Below the pieces are notes generated by a model. That model did not search any database and had not been told where the DNA came from. It saw nothing but the letters and a program-made list of their open reading frames with translations. Made by a program: the position numbers and the translations under genes. Positions 28,249-36,628 of a DNA stretch of 64,000 bases are shown one piece after another; the stretch's first letter is position 1, and each line of letters opens with the position of its first letter. This DNA is from Streptomyces sp. XD-27. Its GTDB lineage: Bacteria; Actinomycetota; Actinomycetes; Streptomycetales; Streptomycetaceae. The stretch lies in the NCBI RefSeq assembly GCF_030553055.1, contig NZ_CP130713.1, forward strand, positions 1,798,001-1,862,000, given 5' to 3'.

Positions 28249-28905
28249 TCAGTCCTGGTGGACGGTTCCGTCGGGGTCGAGGCCGCGGAAGGACAGGATC
28301 ACGATCAGGAAACCACCGCAGACGATCGCCGAGTCGGCGAGGTTGAAGACGGCGAAGTGCGCGGGCGCGATGAAGTCCACCACCGCGCCCTGCAGGCCGC
28401 CGGGGGCGCGGAAGACGCGGTCGGTGAGGTTGCCCAGCGCGCCGCCGAGCAGCAGGCCCAGCGCGATGGCCCAGGGCACGCTGTACAGCTTGCGGGCGAG
28501 CCGCGCGATCACCACGATCACCGCGGTGGCGATCACCGTGAAGACGATGGTCATCGCCTCACCGAAACCGAACGCCGCGCCCGGGTTGCGGATCACCTCG
28601 AGCTGGAGCCACTCGCCGACCACCTTGACGGGCGCGTGGTGCTCCAGCTCCGCGACGACGAACAGCTTGCTGGCGAGGTCGAGCACGTAGGCGAAGGCGG
28701 CCACGGCGAGCAGCACCGCGATGCGCCGCCGGCCCCTGTCCGCGGCCGGGACGCCCGCGCCCGGGTCACCCGCGCTGGGGACGGTCCGCTCGGCGTCGCC
28801 CGCGCTCGGGGCGGTCCGCTCGGCGTCACCCGCCGCCTCGGCCTCGTCGGTCTTGTCCCTCTGCTCGGGGTCTGGCGTACCGATGGCCTGCTCCGCCTCT
28901 GTCAC
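28249..28905 (-). CDS. lspA: Lipoprotein signal peptidase LspA
   Basis: A 218-residue protein. Four membrane segments follow an unusually long charged N-terminus of about 60 residues. The catalytic Asp residues are in LGNLTDRVF and FNLADSAIV, and [12 protein letters not shown] is the conserved box. It cleaves prolipoproteins after lipid attachment. The N-terminal extension contains a duplicated peptide ([10 protein letters not shown] / [10 protein letters not shown]) encoded by a 30-bp tandem repeat. GTG 28905 has GAGG seven bases upstream. Confidence 0.93.
   Translation of the reverse strand: MTEAEQAIGTPDPEQRDKTDEAEAAGDAERTAPSAGDAERTVPSAGDPGAGVPAADRGRRRIAVLLAVAAFAYVLDLASKLFVVAELEHHAPVKVVGEWLQLEVIRNPGAAFGFGEAMTIVFTVIATAVIVVIARLARKLYSVPWAIALGLLLGGALGNLTDRVFRAPGGLQGAVVDFIAPAHFAVFNLADSAIVCGGFLIVILSFRGLDPDGTVHQD
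28766..28825 (-). repeat. Two tandem 30-bp units in lspA
   Basis: Units 28766-28795 and 28796-28825 differ at only a few positions and encode the repeated decapeptide in the LspA N-terminal extension. The length is a multiple of three, so the frame is kept. Confidence 0.75.
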
Positions 28906-28983
28906 GTGAGTCCCTCAACGTCCGCGTCCGTGCCAGGCCGCCGCCTGGCTGAGGACGAGGGTACGGCACACCCGTACGAGTGG

Positions 28984-29763
28984 TCAGCGGCGCTCCTGGC
29001 GCTGCTTGCACTCCACACACAGGGTGGCACGCGGGAACGCCTGCATCCGGGCCTTGCCGATGGGCCTGCCGCAGCTCTCGCAGAGCCCGTACGTCCCGGC
29101 GTCCAGCCGCGCCAGGGCGCGTTCGGTCTGCAGAAGCCGTTCGCGGGCGCTGCCGGCCAGCGCCAGCTCGTGCTCGCGCGTGATGTTCTTGGCACCGGTG
29201 TCGGCCTGGTCGTCGCCCGCGCCGTCGCCCGAGTCGCGCATCAGCCCGGCGACCGCGGCCTCGGAGGCGCGGATCTCCCCGCGCAGCCGCTCGGCGTCCT
29301 GGTTCAGCTCGGCACGGGCCTCGGCGACCTCCTCGGCCGACCAGGGCTCCTCACCGGGGCGCACCGCGAGCTCGCCGGGCCCCGCGGCTCCGGCGCGGGC
29401 CTTGGGGACCGCGGTGTCGCGGTCCGCGCCCGCCGATTCGTCCGGGGTCTTCTTCAGCGCCACTGTCCTGGCTCCCGTCTTCTTCGCGGGCACCGCCTTC
29501 TTGGCGGATGCGGCCGTCTTGGCTGTGGCCTTCTTGGCCGTGGTCTTCTTCGCCGGGGCGGCCTTGGCTGTGGAGTTCCTCGCCGGGGCGGCCTTCTCCG
29601 CGGCCTTCGTCGCCGCCTTCTTCGTGGCCTTCTCCTCGGGAGCCCTCGCAACGGCCTTCGTCGCGGTCTTCTTCCCGGCGGCCTTCGCAGTGGTCTTCGT
29701 GGTGGCCTTCTTGGTGGTCTTCTTCGCGGCCTCCTCGGCCGACGCGGTCTTCTTAGCCACCAT
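28984..29763 (-). CDS. Histone-H1-like Lys/Ala-rich protein with C-terminal DksA/TraR zinc finger
   Basis: A 259-residue protein. Roughly the first 110 residues are KKA/KTA/PAKK repeats like the tails of histone H1 and of actinobacterial HupS. A coiled-coil region (WSAEEVAEARAELNQDAERLRGEI) follows, and the C-terminus is a DksA/TraR domain with a four-Cys zinc site (YGLCESCGRPI and ATLCVECKQRQ). The combination suggests a DNA- or RNA-polymerase-associated regulator that also binds DNA through its tail; ppGpp-type function is not shown. ATG 29763 follows an AGGGG site. Confidence 0.85.
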   Translation of the reverse strand: MVAKKTASAEEAAKKTTKKATTKTTAKAAGKKTATKAVARAPEEKATKKAATKAAEKAAPARNSTAKAAPAKKTTAKKATAKTAASAKKAVPAKKTGARTVALKKTPDESAGADRDTAVPKARAGAAGPGELAVRPGEEPWSAEEVAEARAELNQDAERLRGEIRASEAAVAGLMRDSGDGAGDDQADTGAKNITREHELALAGSARERLLQTERALARLDAGTYGLCESCGRPIGKARMQAFPRATLCVECKQRQERR

Positions 29764-29974
29764 GGCCAGGACCCCTTCACATATTGTGATCTTGCGCGCA
29801 AATCGTGCCGGAACGATAAATCGGCTCCGAGCACGCGGCAACGGGGCACGCCGCCCGACTCGCCCGGCTTCCTCGTACGGGAAGCCGGTCTCATCCGTTG
29901 TGCCCCACCCCGGGCCCGGTAATCCGGTCGGCGCCGGCGGCGGAAAAGCGGTCGGCCGCTGTCGGCACCGCCCC

Positions 29975-29980
29975 GTACAC
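29975..29980 (+). promoter_or_regulatory. -10 box TACACT of the ileS leader promoter
   Basis: TACACT lies shortly before the first structured part of the T-box leader. No good -35 is visible. Between 29764 and 29970 I see only the divergent upstream region of the DksA-like gene, including an A/T-richer stretch near 29780-29815 (upstream of ATG 29763 on the minus strand). Confidence 0.45.
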
Positions 29981-29986
29981 TGGGCG

Positions 29987-30284
29987 GAGCGAAAGGCGTG
30001 GATGGGGACGCGTAGCGTCGTACGCAGCCATGAGCGACCCGGGGACGGTGCGAGCCCGGGGGCGAGCGCGATGTGAAAGATCACCCCGGAGCCGCCGGAA
30101 GAAAGCCTTGGACAGTGGGCTCCGCCCACGGACCGCTCAGGGCCGGTAGAACCGGCATCGCGACCCTAATGAGGGGATCGGGAGCGTGACCGCTCGCGGT
30201 CAAGGAGGGTGGTACCGCGGGAGCGCGCAGCTCTCGTCCCTCCGACGGAACGACAAACGACGTGTCCGCCGGAGGACGACCCCG
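29987..30284 (+). ncRNA. T-box riboswitch leader of ileS, translational type
   Basis: The invariant T-box sequence AGGGTGGTACCGCG is at 30206-30219. GGAGGG (30204-30209) can pair with CCCTCC (30238-30243) to form the antisequestrator stem that displays the T-box bulge. The same CCCTCC can instead pair with the ileS Shine-Dalgarno GGAGG (30271-30275), the pairing extending over nine bases as CGTCC(C)TCCG with CGGAGGACG. Binding of uncharged tRNA-Ile should therefore free the ribosome binding site. This is the arrangement known for actinobacterial ileS. The candidate specifier codon ATC is at 30080-30082. Leader boundaries are approximate. Confidence 0.88.
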
Positions 30285-33200
30285 ATGAGTCCGCAGCCGC
30301 AGTATCGCCAGGTGCCAGCCCAGGTCGACCTGCCCGCCCTCGAGCACGCCGTGCTCGACTTCTGGCGCGAGAGCAAGCTCTTCGCCCGCAGCCTGGAGCA
30401 GTCCGAGGGACGGCCCGAGTGGGTCTTCTACGAAGGCCCGCCCACCGCCAACGGCATGCCGGGCGCCCACCACATCGAGGCCCGCGTCTTCAAGGACGTC
30501 TTCCCGCGCTTCCGCACGATGCAGGGCTACCACGTCGACCGCAAGGCCGGCTGGGACTGCCACGGCCTGCCGGTCGAGCTCGCCGTCGAGAAGGAGCTCG
30601 GCTTCAGCGGCAAGAAGGACATCGAGGCCTACGGCATCGCGGAGTTCAACGCGAAGTGCCGGGAGTCGGTGACCCGGCACACCGACGCGTTCGCCGAGCT
30701 CACCACCCGTATGGGCTACTGGGTGGACCTTGACAACGCGTACCGGACCATGAACCCGGAGTACATCGACTCCGTGTGGTGGTCGCTGAAGGAGATCTTC
30801 AACAAGGGGCTGCTGGTCCAGGACCACCGGGTCGCCCCCTGGTGCCCGCGCTGCGGCACCGGCCTGTCCGACCACGAGCTGGCGCAGGGCTACGAGACGG
30901 TCGTGGACCCGTCGGTCTTCGTCCGCTTCCCGCTGACCTCCGGCCCGCTGGCGGGCGAGGCGGCGCTGCTGGTGTGGACGACGACCCCGTGGACGCTGGT
31001 GTCCAACACGGCCGTCGCCGTGCACCCGGACGTCACCTACGTGGTCGCCACGAACGGCGAGGAGAAGCTCGTCGTCGCCCAGCCGCTGCTGGAGAAGGCC
31101 CTCGGCGAGGGCTGGGAGCCCACGGGGCAGACCTTCACCGGCCGCGAGATGGAGCGCTGGGCCTACCAGCGCCCGTTCTCCCTCGTCGCGATCGACGGCG
31201 CCCACTTCGTGGTCAACGCGGACTACGTGACGACCGAGGACGGCACCGGTCTGGTCCACCAGGCGCCCGCCTTCGGCGAGGACGACCTCAAGATCTGCCG
31301 CTCCTACGGCCTGCCGGTGGTCAACCCGGTCCGCCCCGACGGCACCTTCGAAGAGGGCATCGAGCTGGTCGGCGGCCAGTTCTTCAAGAAGGCGGACGAG
31401 GCGCTCACCGCCGACCTCGACGCCCGGGACCTGCTGTTCCGGCACGTGCCGTACGAGCACAGCTACCCGCACTGCTGGCGCTGCCACACCGCGCTGCTCT
31501 ACTACGCCCAGCCGTCCTGGTACGTCCGCACCACCGCGGTCAAGGACGCGCTGCTGCGCGAGAACGAGAAGACCAACTGGTACCCGGAGTCGGTCAAGCA
31601 CGGCCGGTTCGGCGACTGGCTGAACAACAACATCGACTGGGCGCTGTCGCGCAACCGCTACTGGGGCACCCCGCTGCCGATCTGGCGCTGCGCGGAGAAC
31701 CACCTGACCTGCGTCGGCTCGCGCGCCGAGCTGACGGAGCTGACCGGCAGCGACCAGTCGGGGCTCGACCCACACCGCCCCTTCATCGACGCGGTGACCT
31801 TCACCTGCACCGCCGAGGGCTGCGCCCTGGAGGCCGTGCGCGTCCCCGAGGTGATCGACGCCTGGTACGACTCGGGCTCGATGCCGTTCGCGCAGTGGGG
31901 CTACCCGTACCGCAACAAGGAGATCTTCGAGAAGCGCTACCCGGCGCAGTTCATCTCGGAGGCGATCGACCAGACCCGCGGCTGGTTCTACACGCTGATG
32001 GCCGTCGGCACCCTGGTCTTCGACAAGTCGTCCTACGAGAACGTGGTCTGCCTGGGCCACATCCTCGCCGAGGACGGCCGGAAGATGTCCAAGCACCTGG
32101 GGAACACCCTCGAGCCGATCCCGCTCATGGACCAGCACGGCGCGGACGCGGTCCGCTGGTTCATGGCGGCCGGCGGCTCGCCGTGGGCGGCACGCCGGGT
32201 GGGGCACGGCACGATCCAGGAGGTCGTCCGCAAGACGCTGCTGACCTACTGGAACACGGTGGCCTTCCAGGCGCTGTACGCGCGGACCTCCGGCTGGGCA
32301 CCGAGCGAGGCCGACCCGGCCCCGGCCGACCGGCCCCTGCTGGACCGCTGGCTGCTCGGCGAGCTGAACACGCTGGTCGACCAGGTCACCAAGGCCATGG
32401 AGGCCTACGACACCCAGCGCGCGGGGAAGCTGCTGTCCGCCTTCGTGGACGACCTGTCCAACTGGTACGTCCGCCGCTCCCGCCGCCGCTTCTGGCAGGG
32501 CGACGCGGCGGCGCTGCGCACGCTGCACGAGTCCGTCGAGACCGTGACCCGGCTCATGGCGCCGATCGTCCCGTTCATCACCGAGCGGGTCTGGCAGGAC
32601 CTGGTCGTCCCGGTCGCCCCGGACGCGCCGGAGTCGGTGCATCTGTCGACCTGGCCGACCGCCGACGAGAAGCTGATCGACCCGGTGCTGTCGCAGCAGA
32701 TGCTGCTGGTGCGCCGGCTGGTCGAGCTCGGCCGCGCGACCCGCGCCGAGTCCGGTGTGAAGACCCGGCAGCCGCTGTCGCGGGCTCTGGTCGCGGTGGC
32801 CGGCTTCGAGGCGCTCTCCCCCGAGCTGCACACGCAGATCACCGAGGAGCTCAACGTCACCTCGCTGGCCTCGTTGAGTGAGGTCGGCGGCTCGCTCGTG
32901 GACACCACGGCGAAGGCCAACTTCCGTGCCTTGGGCAAGCGGTTCGGCAAGGGCGTCCAGGCTGTGGCCAAGGCGATCGCCGAGGCGGACGCCGCCGCCC
33001 TGTCGGTCGCGCTCCGTGAGGGCACGGCCTCGGTGGTGATCGACGGCGAGACGGTCGGCCTCTCCCCGGAGGAGGTCATCATCACCGAGACCCCGCGTGA
33101 GGGCTGGTCGGTGGCCTCCGACGCGGGCGCGACGGTGGCTCTCGATCTGGAGATCACACCGGAGCTGCGGCGCGCGGGCGTGGCCCGCGACGCGATCCGG

Positions 33201-33428
33201 TTGATCCAGGAGGCGCGCAAGAACAGCGGCCTGGACGTCGCCGACCGCATCGCGCTGCGCTGGCGCGCGGCCGAGGCCGAGACGGAGGCGGCGCTGTCCG
33301 AGCACAGCACGCTGATCGCGGACGAGGTGCTGGCGCTGGACCTGGCGGCGGGCGAGGCGGACGACTCTTACGGTGAGGAGTTCACCGACGAGGCGCTGGG
33401 CCTGATCTTCCGCCTCCGCAAGGCGTAA
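30285..33428 (+). CDS. ileS: Isoleucyl-tRNA synthetase
   Basis: A 1047-residue class-I synthetase. The HIGH-equivalent is in PPTANGMPGAHH (about residues 52-63) and KMSK is at 600-603 (DGRKMSKHLGN). WDCHGLPVE, the editing domain with TTPWTLVSNTAVAV, and the C-terminal anticodon-binding region (LSNWYVRRSRRRFW) are all present. Size and sequence fit the eukaryote-like IleRS lineage found in actinobacteria, which can show low mupirocin sensitivity; that property is family knowledge. ATG 30285 has GGAGG nine bases upstream, the site controlled by the T-box. Confidence 0.97.
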   Translation: MSPQPQYRQVPAQVDLPALEHAVLDFWRESKLFARSLEQSEGRPEWVFYEGPPTANGMPGAHHIEARVFKDVFPRFRTMQGYHVDRKAGWDCHGLPVELAVEKELGFSGKKDIEAYGIAEFNAKCRESVTRHTDAFAELTTRMGYWVDLDNAYRTMNPEYIDSVWWSLKEIFNKGLLVQDHRVAPWCPRCGTGLSDHELAQGYETVVDPSVFVRFPLTSGPLAGEAALLVWTTTPWTLVSNTAVAVHPDVTYVVATNGEEKLVVAQPLLEKALGEGWEPTGQTFTGREMERWAYQRPFSLVAIDGAHFVVNADYVTTEDGTGLVHQAPAFGEDDLKICRSYGLPVVNPVRPDGTFEEGIELVGGQFFKKADEALTADLDARDLLFRHVPYEHSYPHCWRCHTALLYYAQPSWYVRTTAVKDALLRENEKTNWYPESVKHGRFGDWLNNNIDWALSRNRYWGTPLPIWRCAENHLTCVGSRAELTELTGSDQSGLDPHRPFIDAVTFTCTAEGCALEAVRVPEVIDAWYDSGSMPFAQWGYPYRNKEIFEKRYPAQFISEAIDQTRGWFYTLMAVGTLVFDKSSYENVVCLGHILAEDGRKMSKHLGNTLEPIPLMDQHGADAVRWFMAAGGSPWAARRVGHGTIQEVVRKTLLTYWNTVAFQALYARTSGWAPSEADPAPADRPLLDRWLLGELNTLVDQVTKAMEAYDTQRAGKLLSAFVDDLSNWYVRRSRRRFWQGDAAALRTLHESVETVTRLMAPIVPFITERVWQDLVVPVAPDAPESVHLSTWPTADEKLIDPVLSQQMLLVRRLVELGRATRAESGVKTRQPLSRALVAVAGFEALSPELHTQITEELNVTSLASLSEVGGSLVDTTAKANFRALGKRFGKGVQAVAKAIAEADAAALSVALREGTASVVIDGETVGLSPEEVIITETPREGWSVASDAGATVALDLEITPELRRAGVARDAIRLIQEARKNSGLDVADRIALRWRAAEAETEAALSEHSTLIADEVLALDLAAGEADDSYGEEFTDEALGLIFRLRKA

Positions 33429-33451
33429 CCCACCCGCCCACCCGATCAACA

Positions 33452-33492
33452 GCGCCCGGTCGCCGCTCCCCACAGGGGCGGCGACCGGGCGC
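33452..33492 (+). terminator. Terminator after ileS
   Basis: GCGCCCGGTCGCCGCTCC pairs with GGGGCGGCGACCGGGCGC (one G-U) around a short loop, 23 bases after the ileS stop. Confidence 0.85.
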
Positions 33493-33534
33493 TTCGCGTG
33501 CCCCGGTTGGTGCGCCGACGGCGCGCACGGCAAT

Positions 33535-33571
33535 GGGCCGGGCCCCTGGGATCATCCCAGGGGCCCGGCCC
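33535..33571 (-). terminator. Terminator after divIVA
   Basis: A perfect 17-base-pair stem (GGGCCGGGCCCCTGGGA / TCCCAGGGGCCCGGCCC) with a three-base loop lies 32 bases beyond the divIVA stop on the minus strand. Together with the preceding hairpin it insulates the convergent ileS and divIVA transcripts. Confidence 0.85.
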
Positions 33572-33602
33572 GTTTGATCAACCGTTCAGCGATCGCAAGC
33601 GA

Positions 33603-34757
33603 TCAGTTGTCGTCCTCGTCGATCAGGAAACCGCGCATCGGGCTCGGCGCCTGCTGCATCGGCTGCGGGCCCTGCGGCCGCACCGGTGCCATCGGCTGCG
33701 TCATCGCCGGGGACATCTGCTGCTGGCCGCCGTAGGACGGGCCGTTGCCGCCCTGCGTGTGGCCGCCCATGGACTGGTTGCCGCCCATCGTGTGGCCGCC
33801 CATGGGGCTCGCGCCCGCGGAGGCCATCGACGGGGACGGCGGCAGCGAGGCGGTCGCCGGGGTGCGCGGCGGGGCCAGCGAGTCGTCGGCCTGGTTCTCC
33901 AGCTGGCGCAGCTGGCTCTCCAGGTACGACTTCAGACGCGTACGGTACTCGCGCTCGAAGCCGCGCAGGTCCTCGACCTTGCGCTCCAGCGTGGCGCGCG
34001 CGGACTCCAGGGAGCCCATCGCCACACGGTGCTTCTCCTGGGCATCCCGCTCCAGCGCGTCCGCCTTGGCGCGCGCGTCGCGCTCCAGGCCCTCGGCGCG
34101 GCTGCGGGCCTCGCCGACGATCTTGTTGGCCTCGGAGCGGGCCTCCGCGATCGCCTGGTCAGCGGTCTGCTGCGCGAGCGAGAGCACACGGGCGGCGCTG
34201 TCACCGCCAGGACCCTGCTGCGGCAGCTGCGGGCCGGGGCCACCGGGGCCGCCCATCGGACCGCCCTGGCCCATCGGGCCACCCTGACCCATGGGACCGT
34301 TCTGCCCCATAGGTCCACCCTGACCCATAGGACCGTTCTGCCCCATCGGGCCGGGGCCCATCGGGCCGCCCATCGGGCCCGGACCGTGCGGTCCCTGCGG
34401 GCCGTGGCCGCCAGGACCGGCAGGCAGCTGAGGTGCACCACCCGGCAGCTGGGGCGGACCGCCCATCTGCTGCTGCTGCGGCGGCACCGGCTGCGGGCCC
34501 GATATGGCGGCGGGCACCGGGGCGCCCGGCCGCTCCTGTTGCTCGGGAGGTTTACGCATGCCTTGCTGCTGGTTCTGCGCGGCGGCCCGGGTCGCGGCGG
34601 CCAGCTTGGCCCGCAGATCCTCGTTCTCCCGCAGCAGCCGAGTCAGTTCGGCTTCGACCTCATCGAGGAAGGCATCGACCTCGTCCTCGTCATAGCCTTC
34701 TCGGAGGCGGACGGTCGTGAACTGCTTGTTCCGCACGTCCTCGGGGGTCAACGGCAT
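33603..34757 (-). CDS. divIVA: Polar growth coiled-coil protein DivIVA (Wag31)
   Basis: A 384-residue protein. The conserved N-terminal membrane-binding part MPLTPEDVRNKQFTTVRLREGYDEDEVDAFLDEVEAEL is intact and is followed by a first coiled coil. A long Pro/Gly/Met/Gln-rich linker with GPMGQ(G/N) repeats leads to the second, longer coiled coil (SAARVLSLAQQTADQAIAEARSEANKIVGEARS onward to QLENQADD). The C-terminal tail is Gly/Met/Gln-rich and ends RGFLIDEDDN. In Streptomyces this protein organises tip extension and branching. It ends the ftsZ-sepF-yggT-divIVA gene run. Confidence 0.96.
   Translation of the reverse strand: MPLTPEDVRNKQFTTVRLREGYDEDEVDAFLDEVEAELTRLLRENEDLRAKLAAATRAAAQNQQQGMRKPPEQQERPGAPVPAAISGPQPVPPQQQQMGGPPQLPGGAPQLPAGPGGHGPQGPHGPGPMGGPMGPGPMGQNGPMGQGGPMGQNGPMGQGGPMGQGGPMGGPGGPGPQLPQQGPGGDSAARVLSLAQQTADQAIAEARSEANKIVGEARSRAEGLERDARAKADALERDAQEKHRVAMGSLESARATLERKVEDLRGFEREYRTRLKSYLESQLRQLENQADDSLAPPRTPATASLPPSPSMASAGASPMGGHTMGGNQSMGGHTQGGNGPSYGGQQQMSPAMTQPMAPVRPQGPQPMQQAPSPMRGFLIDEDDN
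34225..34400 (-). repeat. Tandem GPMGQ-coding repeats in the DivIVA linker
   Basis: Units close to 15-30 bp encode GPMGQGGPMGQN and variants, with several near-identical copies. Such repeats vary in number between strains by slippage, so linker length is likely strain-specific. Confidence 0.7.
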
Positions 34758-34812
34758 CTCTTCTTCACCTCAACGTAGTCATCGGCAATCGGCAAGACCG
34801 CATCGTCCACGC

Positions 34813-35100
34813 CTACCTCGCAGCACCCACGAAGTTGATCAGGACATAGACAATGATCATCAGCACGAAGAAGGACAGGTCGAGCGCCACGCCCCCGAGA
34901 CGCAGCGGCGGGATGAACCGCCGCAGAAGCTTGAGTGGCGGATCGGTGACAGTGTAGGTGGCCTCAAGGACGACCACCATCGCCTTACCGGGTTGCCACG
35001 AGCGGGCGAACTGGAAGACGTAGTCCATGACCAACCGGAAGATGAGCACGATCAGGAAGCAGTACAGCGCGATGTAGATCACCTGAAGTGCGATGTCCAT
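34813..35100 (-). CDS. YggT-family membrane protein
   Basis: A 95-residue protein with two hydrophobic regions (VIYIALYCFLIVLIFRLVMDYV and LDLSFFVLMIIVYVLINFV) and the YggT motif TDPPLKLLRRFIPPLRLGGVALD between them. YggT proteins sit next to sepF and divIVA in actinobacteria and Firmicutes; a role at the division or growth site is inferred from this context. ATG 35100. Confidence 0.9.
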   Translation of the reverse strand: MDIALQVIYIALYCFLIVLIFRLVMDYVFQFARSWQPGKAMVVVLEATYTVTDPPLKLLRRFIPPLRLGGVALDLSFFVLMIIVYVLINFVGAAR

Positions 35101-35174
35101 CCCGCGGGTCCCTCTCCCCTGTTCGTACCCGGCCTCGCGGCCGCTGTCTGACTCGGTGCTACCGGTGTTGCGTC

Positions 35175-35786
35175 TCAGCTCTGATTGAAGAACCCGCCCT
35201 CTGCGATACGGGCCTTGTCCTCCGCCGTGACATCGACGTTAGCAGGCGACAACAGGAACACCTTCTGAGTCACCCGTTCAATACTCCCGTGGAGGCCGAA
35301 GACGAGACCGGCGGCAAAGTCGACAAGTCGCTTCGCGTCGGTGTCGTCCATCTCCGTCAGATTCATGATCACCGGAGTGCCCTCACGGAAGTGTTCCCCG
35401 ATGGTACGGGCCTCGTTGTAGGTCCGGGGGTGCAGTGTCGTGATGCGGTAAGGCTCCCGCTCGGACACAACTTTGGGCATGATCACCGGTGCGTTCTTCT
35501 CCAGGTTCTGGCGTTCAGGTGTGATGGACGCCACGGGGGCGATTCGGGCGGGTCGTCCGCTTTCCGCTACGAGCGGAGCGGGTTCGCGCTGTGCCGGCGG
35601 GTGGACGACTCGTACCGGTTCGTCCCTCTCCGGCCGGGCTTCGGGGGTGGTTTGATGCCGCCTGCGGTCCCGTTCGGGCTCCGGCTCGGGCTCGAACTCG
35701 TCGTCGGGGTCGAACCCCCGGCCGTCGTACCCATCGTCCTCCACGAGGCCGAGGTAGACCGCCATCTTGCGCATCGCGCCGGCCAT
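35175..35786 (-). CDS. sepF: Cell division protein SepF
   Basis: A 203-residue protein. The N-terminus [18 protein letters not shown] is the amphipathic membrane anchor. An acidic/Arg-rich disordered linker follows. The C-terminal SepF domain (about residues 110-195) runs from [31 protein letters not shown] through [37 protein letters not shown]. SepF tethers FtsZ to the membrane, and in actinobacteria it replaces the missing FtsA. It is 122 bases downstream of yggS. Confidence 0.95.
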   Translation of the reverse strand: MAGAMRKMAVYLGLVEDDGYDGRGFDPDDEFEPEPEPERDRRRHQTTPEARPERDEPVRVVHPPAQREPAPLVAESGRPARIAPVASITPERQNLEKNAPVIMPKVVSEREPYRITTLHPRTYNEARTIGEHFREGTPVIMNLTEMDDTDAKRLVDFAAGLVFGLHGSIERVTQKVFLLSPANVDVTAEDKARIAEGGFFNQS

Positions 35787-35908
35787 TCTCTGCGTCCTCC
35801 GCTCTGTGGTGGATCGGCTCCGTCACCGGGTGCCGTGGATCCACGCGGCCTGCCCGCCTTGGCGGGAATTGACCATATTTTCTGCTGTGGTCCGACTTCT
35901 TGGCGACG

Positions 35909-36628
35909 TTACCGGAGCCGAGGTCGGACTCCGAGTACCGCCGTACCGACGCGCACATGTGTCGCTCCGGCCGCCACCGCGTCCTCAAGGTCCGTGCTCA
36001 TTCCGGCGGAGACCATGGTGGCAGCAGGATGGGCCGCGCGCAGGCTGGATGAGATTTCCATCAGCCGGTCGAACGCGGCCCTGGGTCTGCCCGCGTACGG
36101 GCCGGCGAGCGGCGCGACCGTCATCAGCCCCTGCAGGCGCAGCCCTTGCGCCTGGGCGAGGGCGTCGGCCAACTCCGCCACGCCGTCCGGCGCGACGCCG
36201 CCCCGACCCGACCGCTCGCCCGACTCGGCGTCGAACGCGACCTGGATGAGGCAGCCCAGCTCCCGGCCACCGCGGACCGCCGCCGTGGACAGGGCGTCGA
36301 CCAGTCGCTTCCGGTCGATGGACTGCACCACATCGGCATAACTCGCCACGGAACGTACCTTATTCGTCTGCAGTTGGCCGACAAAGTGCCAACTCAGCGG
36401 CAGATCCGCGCACTCGGCCGCCTTCGGGGCCGCGTCCTGGTCGCGGTTCTCGGCCACCTGCCGCACGCCCAGATCCGCGAGCAGCCGGACGTCGCTCGCG
36501 GGATAGGTCTTGGTGACCACGATCAGGGTCACGTCCTGCCGGGGGCGGCCGGCCGCGGCACAGGCGGCCGAGATCCGGTCCTCCACTCGGGCCAGGTTTC
36601 CGGCCAGTTCGGTCTTGCGATCCGTCAC
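35909..36628 (-). CDS. YggS-family PLP-binding protein (PLPBP)
   Basis: A 239-residue PLP-binding barrel. The PLP Lys is in LIVVTKTYPASDV. HFVGQLQTNK is the conserved family box, VQSIDRKRL and GLMTVAPL follow, and the C-terminal MVSAGMSTDLEDAVAAGATHVRVG binds the phosphate. It has no catalytic activity known and is thought to keep PLP and amino-acid pools in balance. In RQVAENRDQD the family usually has GENYVQE, a local difference. GTG 36628 overlaps the pgeF TGA as GTGA. Confidence 0.9.
   Translation of the reverse strand: MTDRKTELAGNLARVEDRISAACAAAGRPRQDVTLIVVTKTYPASDVRLLADLGVRQVAENRDQDAAPKAAECADLPLSWHFVGQLQTNKVRSVASYADVVQSIDRKRLVDALSTAAVRGGRELGCLIQVAFDAESGERSGRGGVAPDGVAELADALAQAQGLRLQGLMTVAPLAGPYAGRPRAAFDRLMEISSSLRAAHPAATMVSAGMSTDLEDAVAAGATHVRVGTAVLGVRPRLR

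Noticed and set aside
30081..33533. An 1150-codon open frame antisense to ileS
   Set aside because: Same shadow effect; no domain, no ribosome binding site, opposite a conserved synthetase gene and its riboswitch.
33603..34757. CRISPR-like appearance of the repeated DivIVA linker DNA
   Set aside because: The repeats are in frame, degenerate and encode a low-complexity protein linker; there are no spacers or cas genes.
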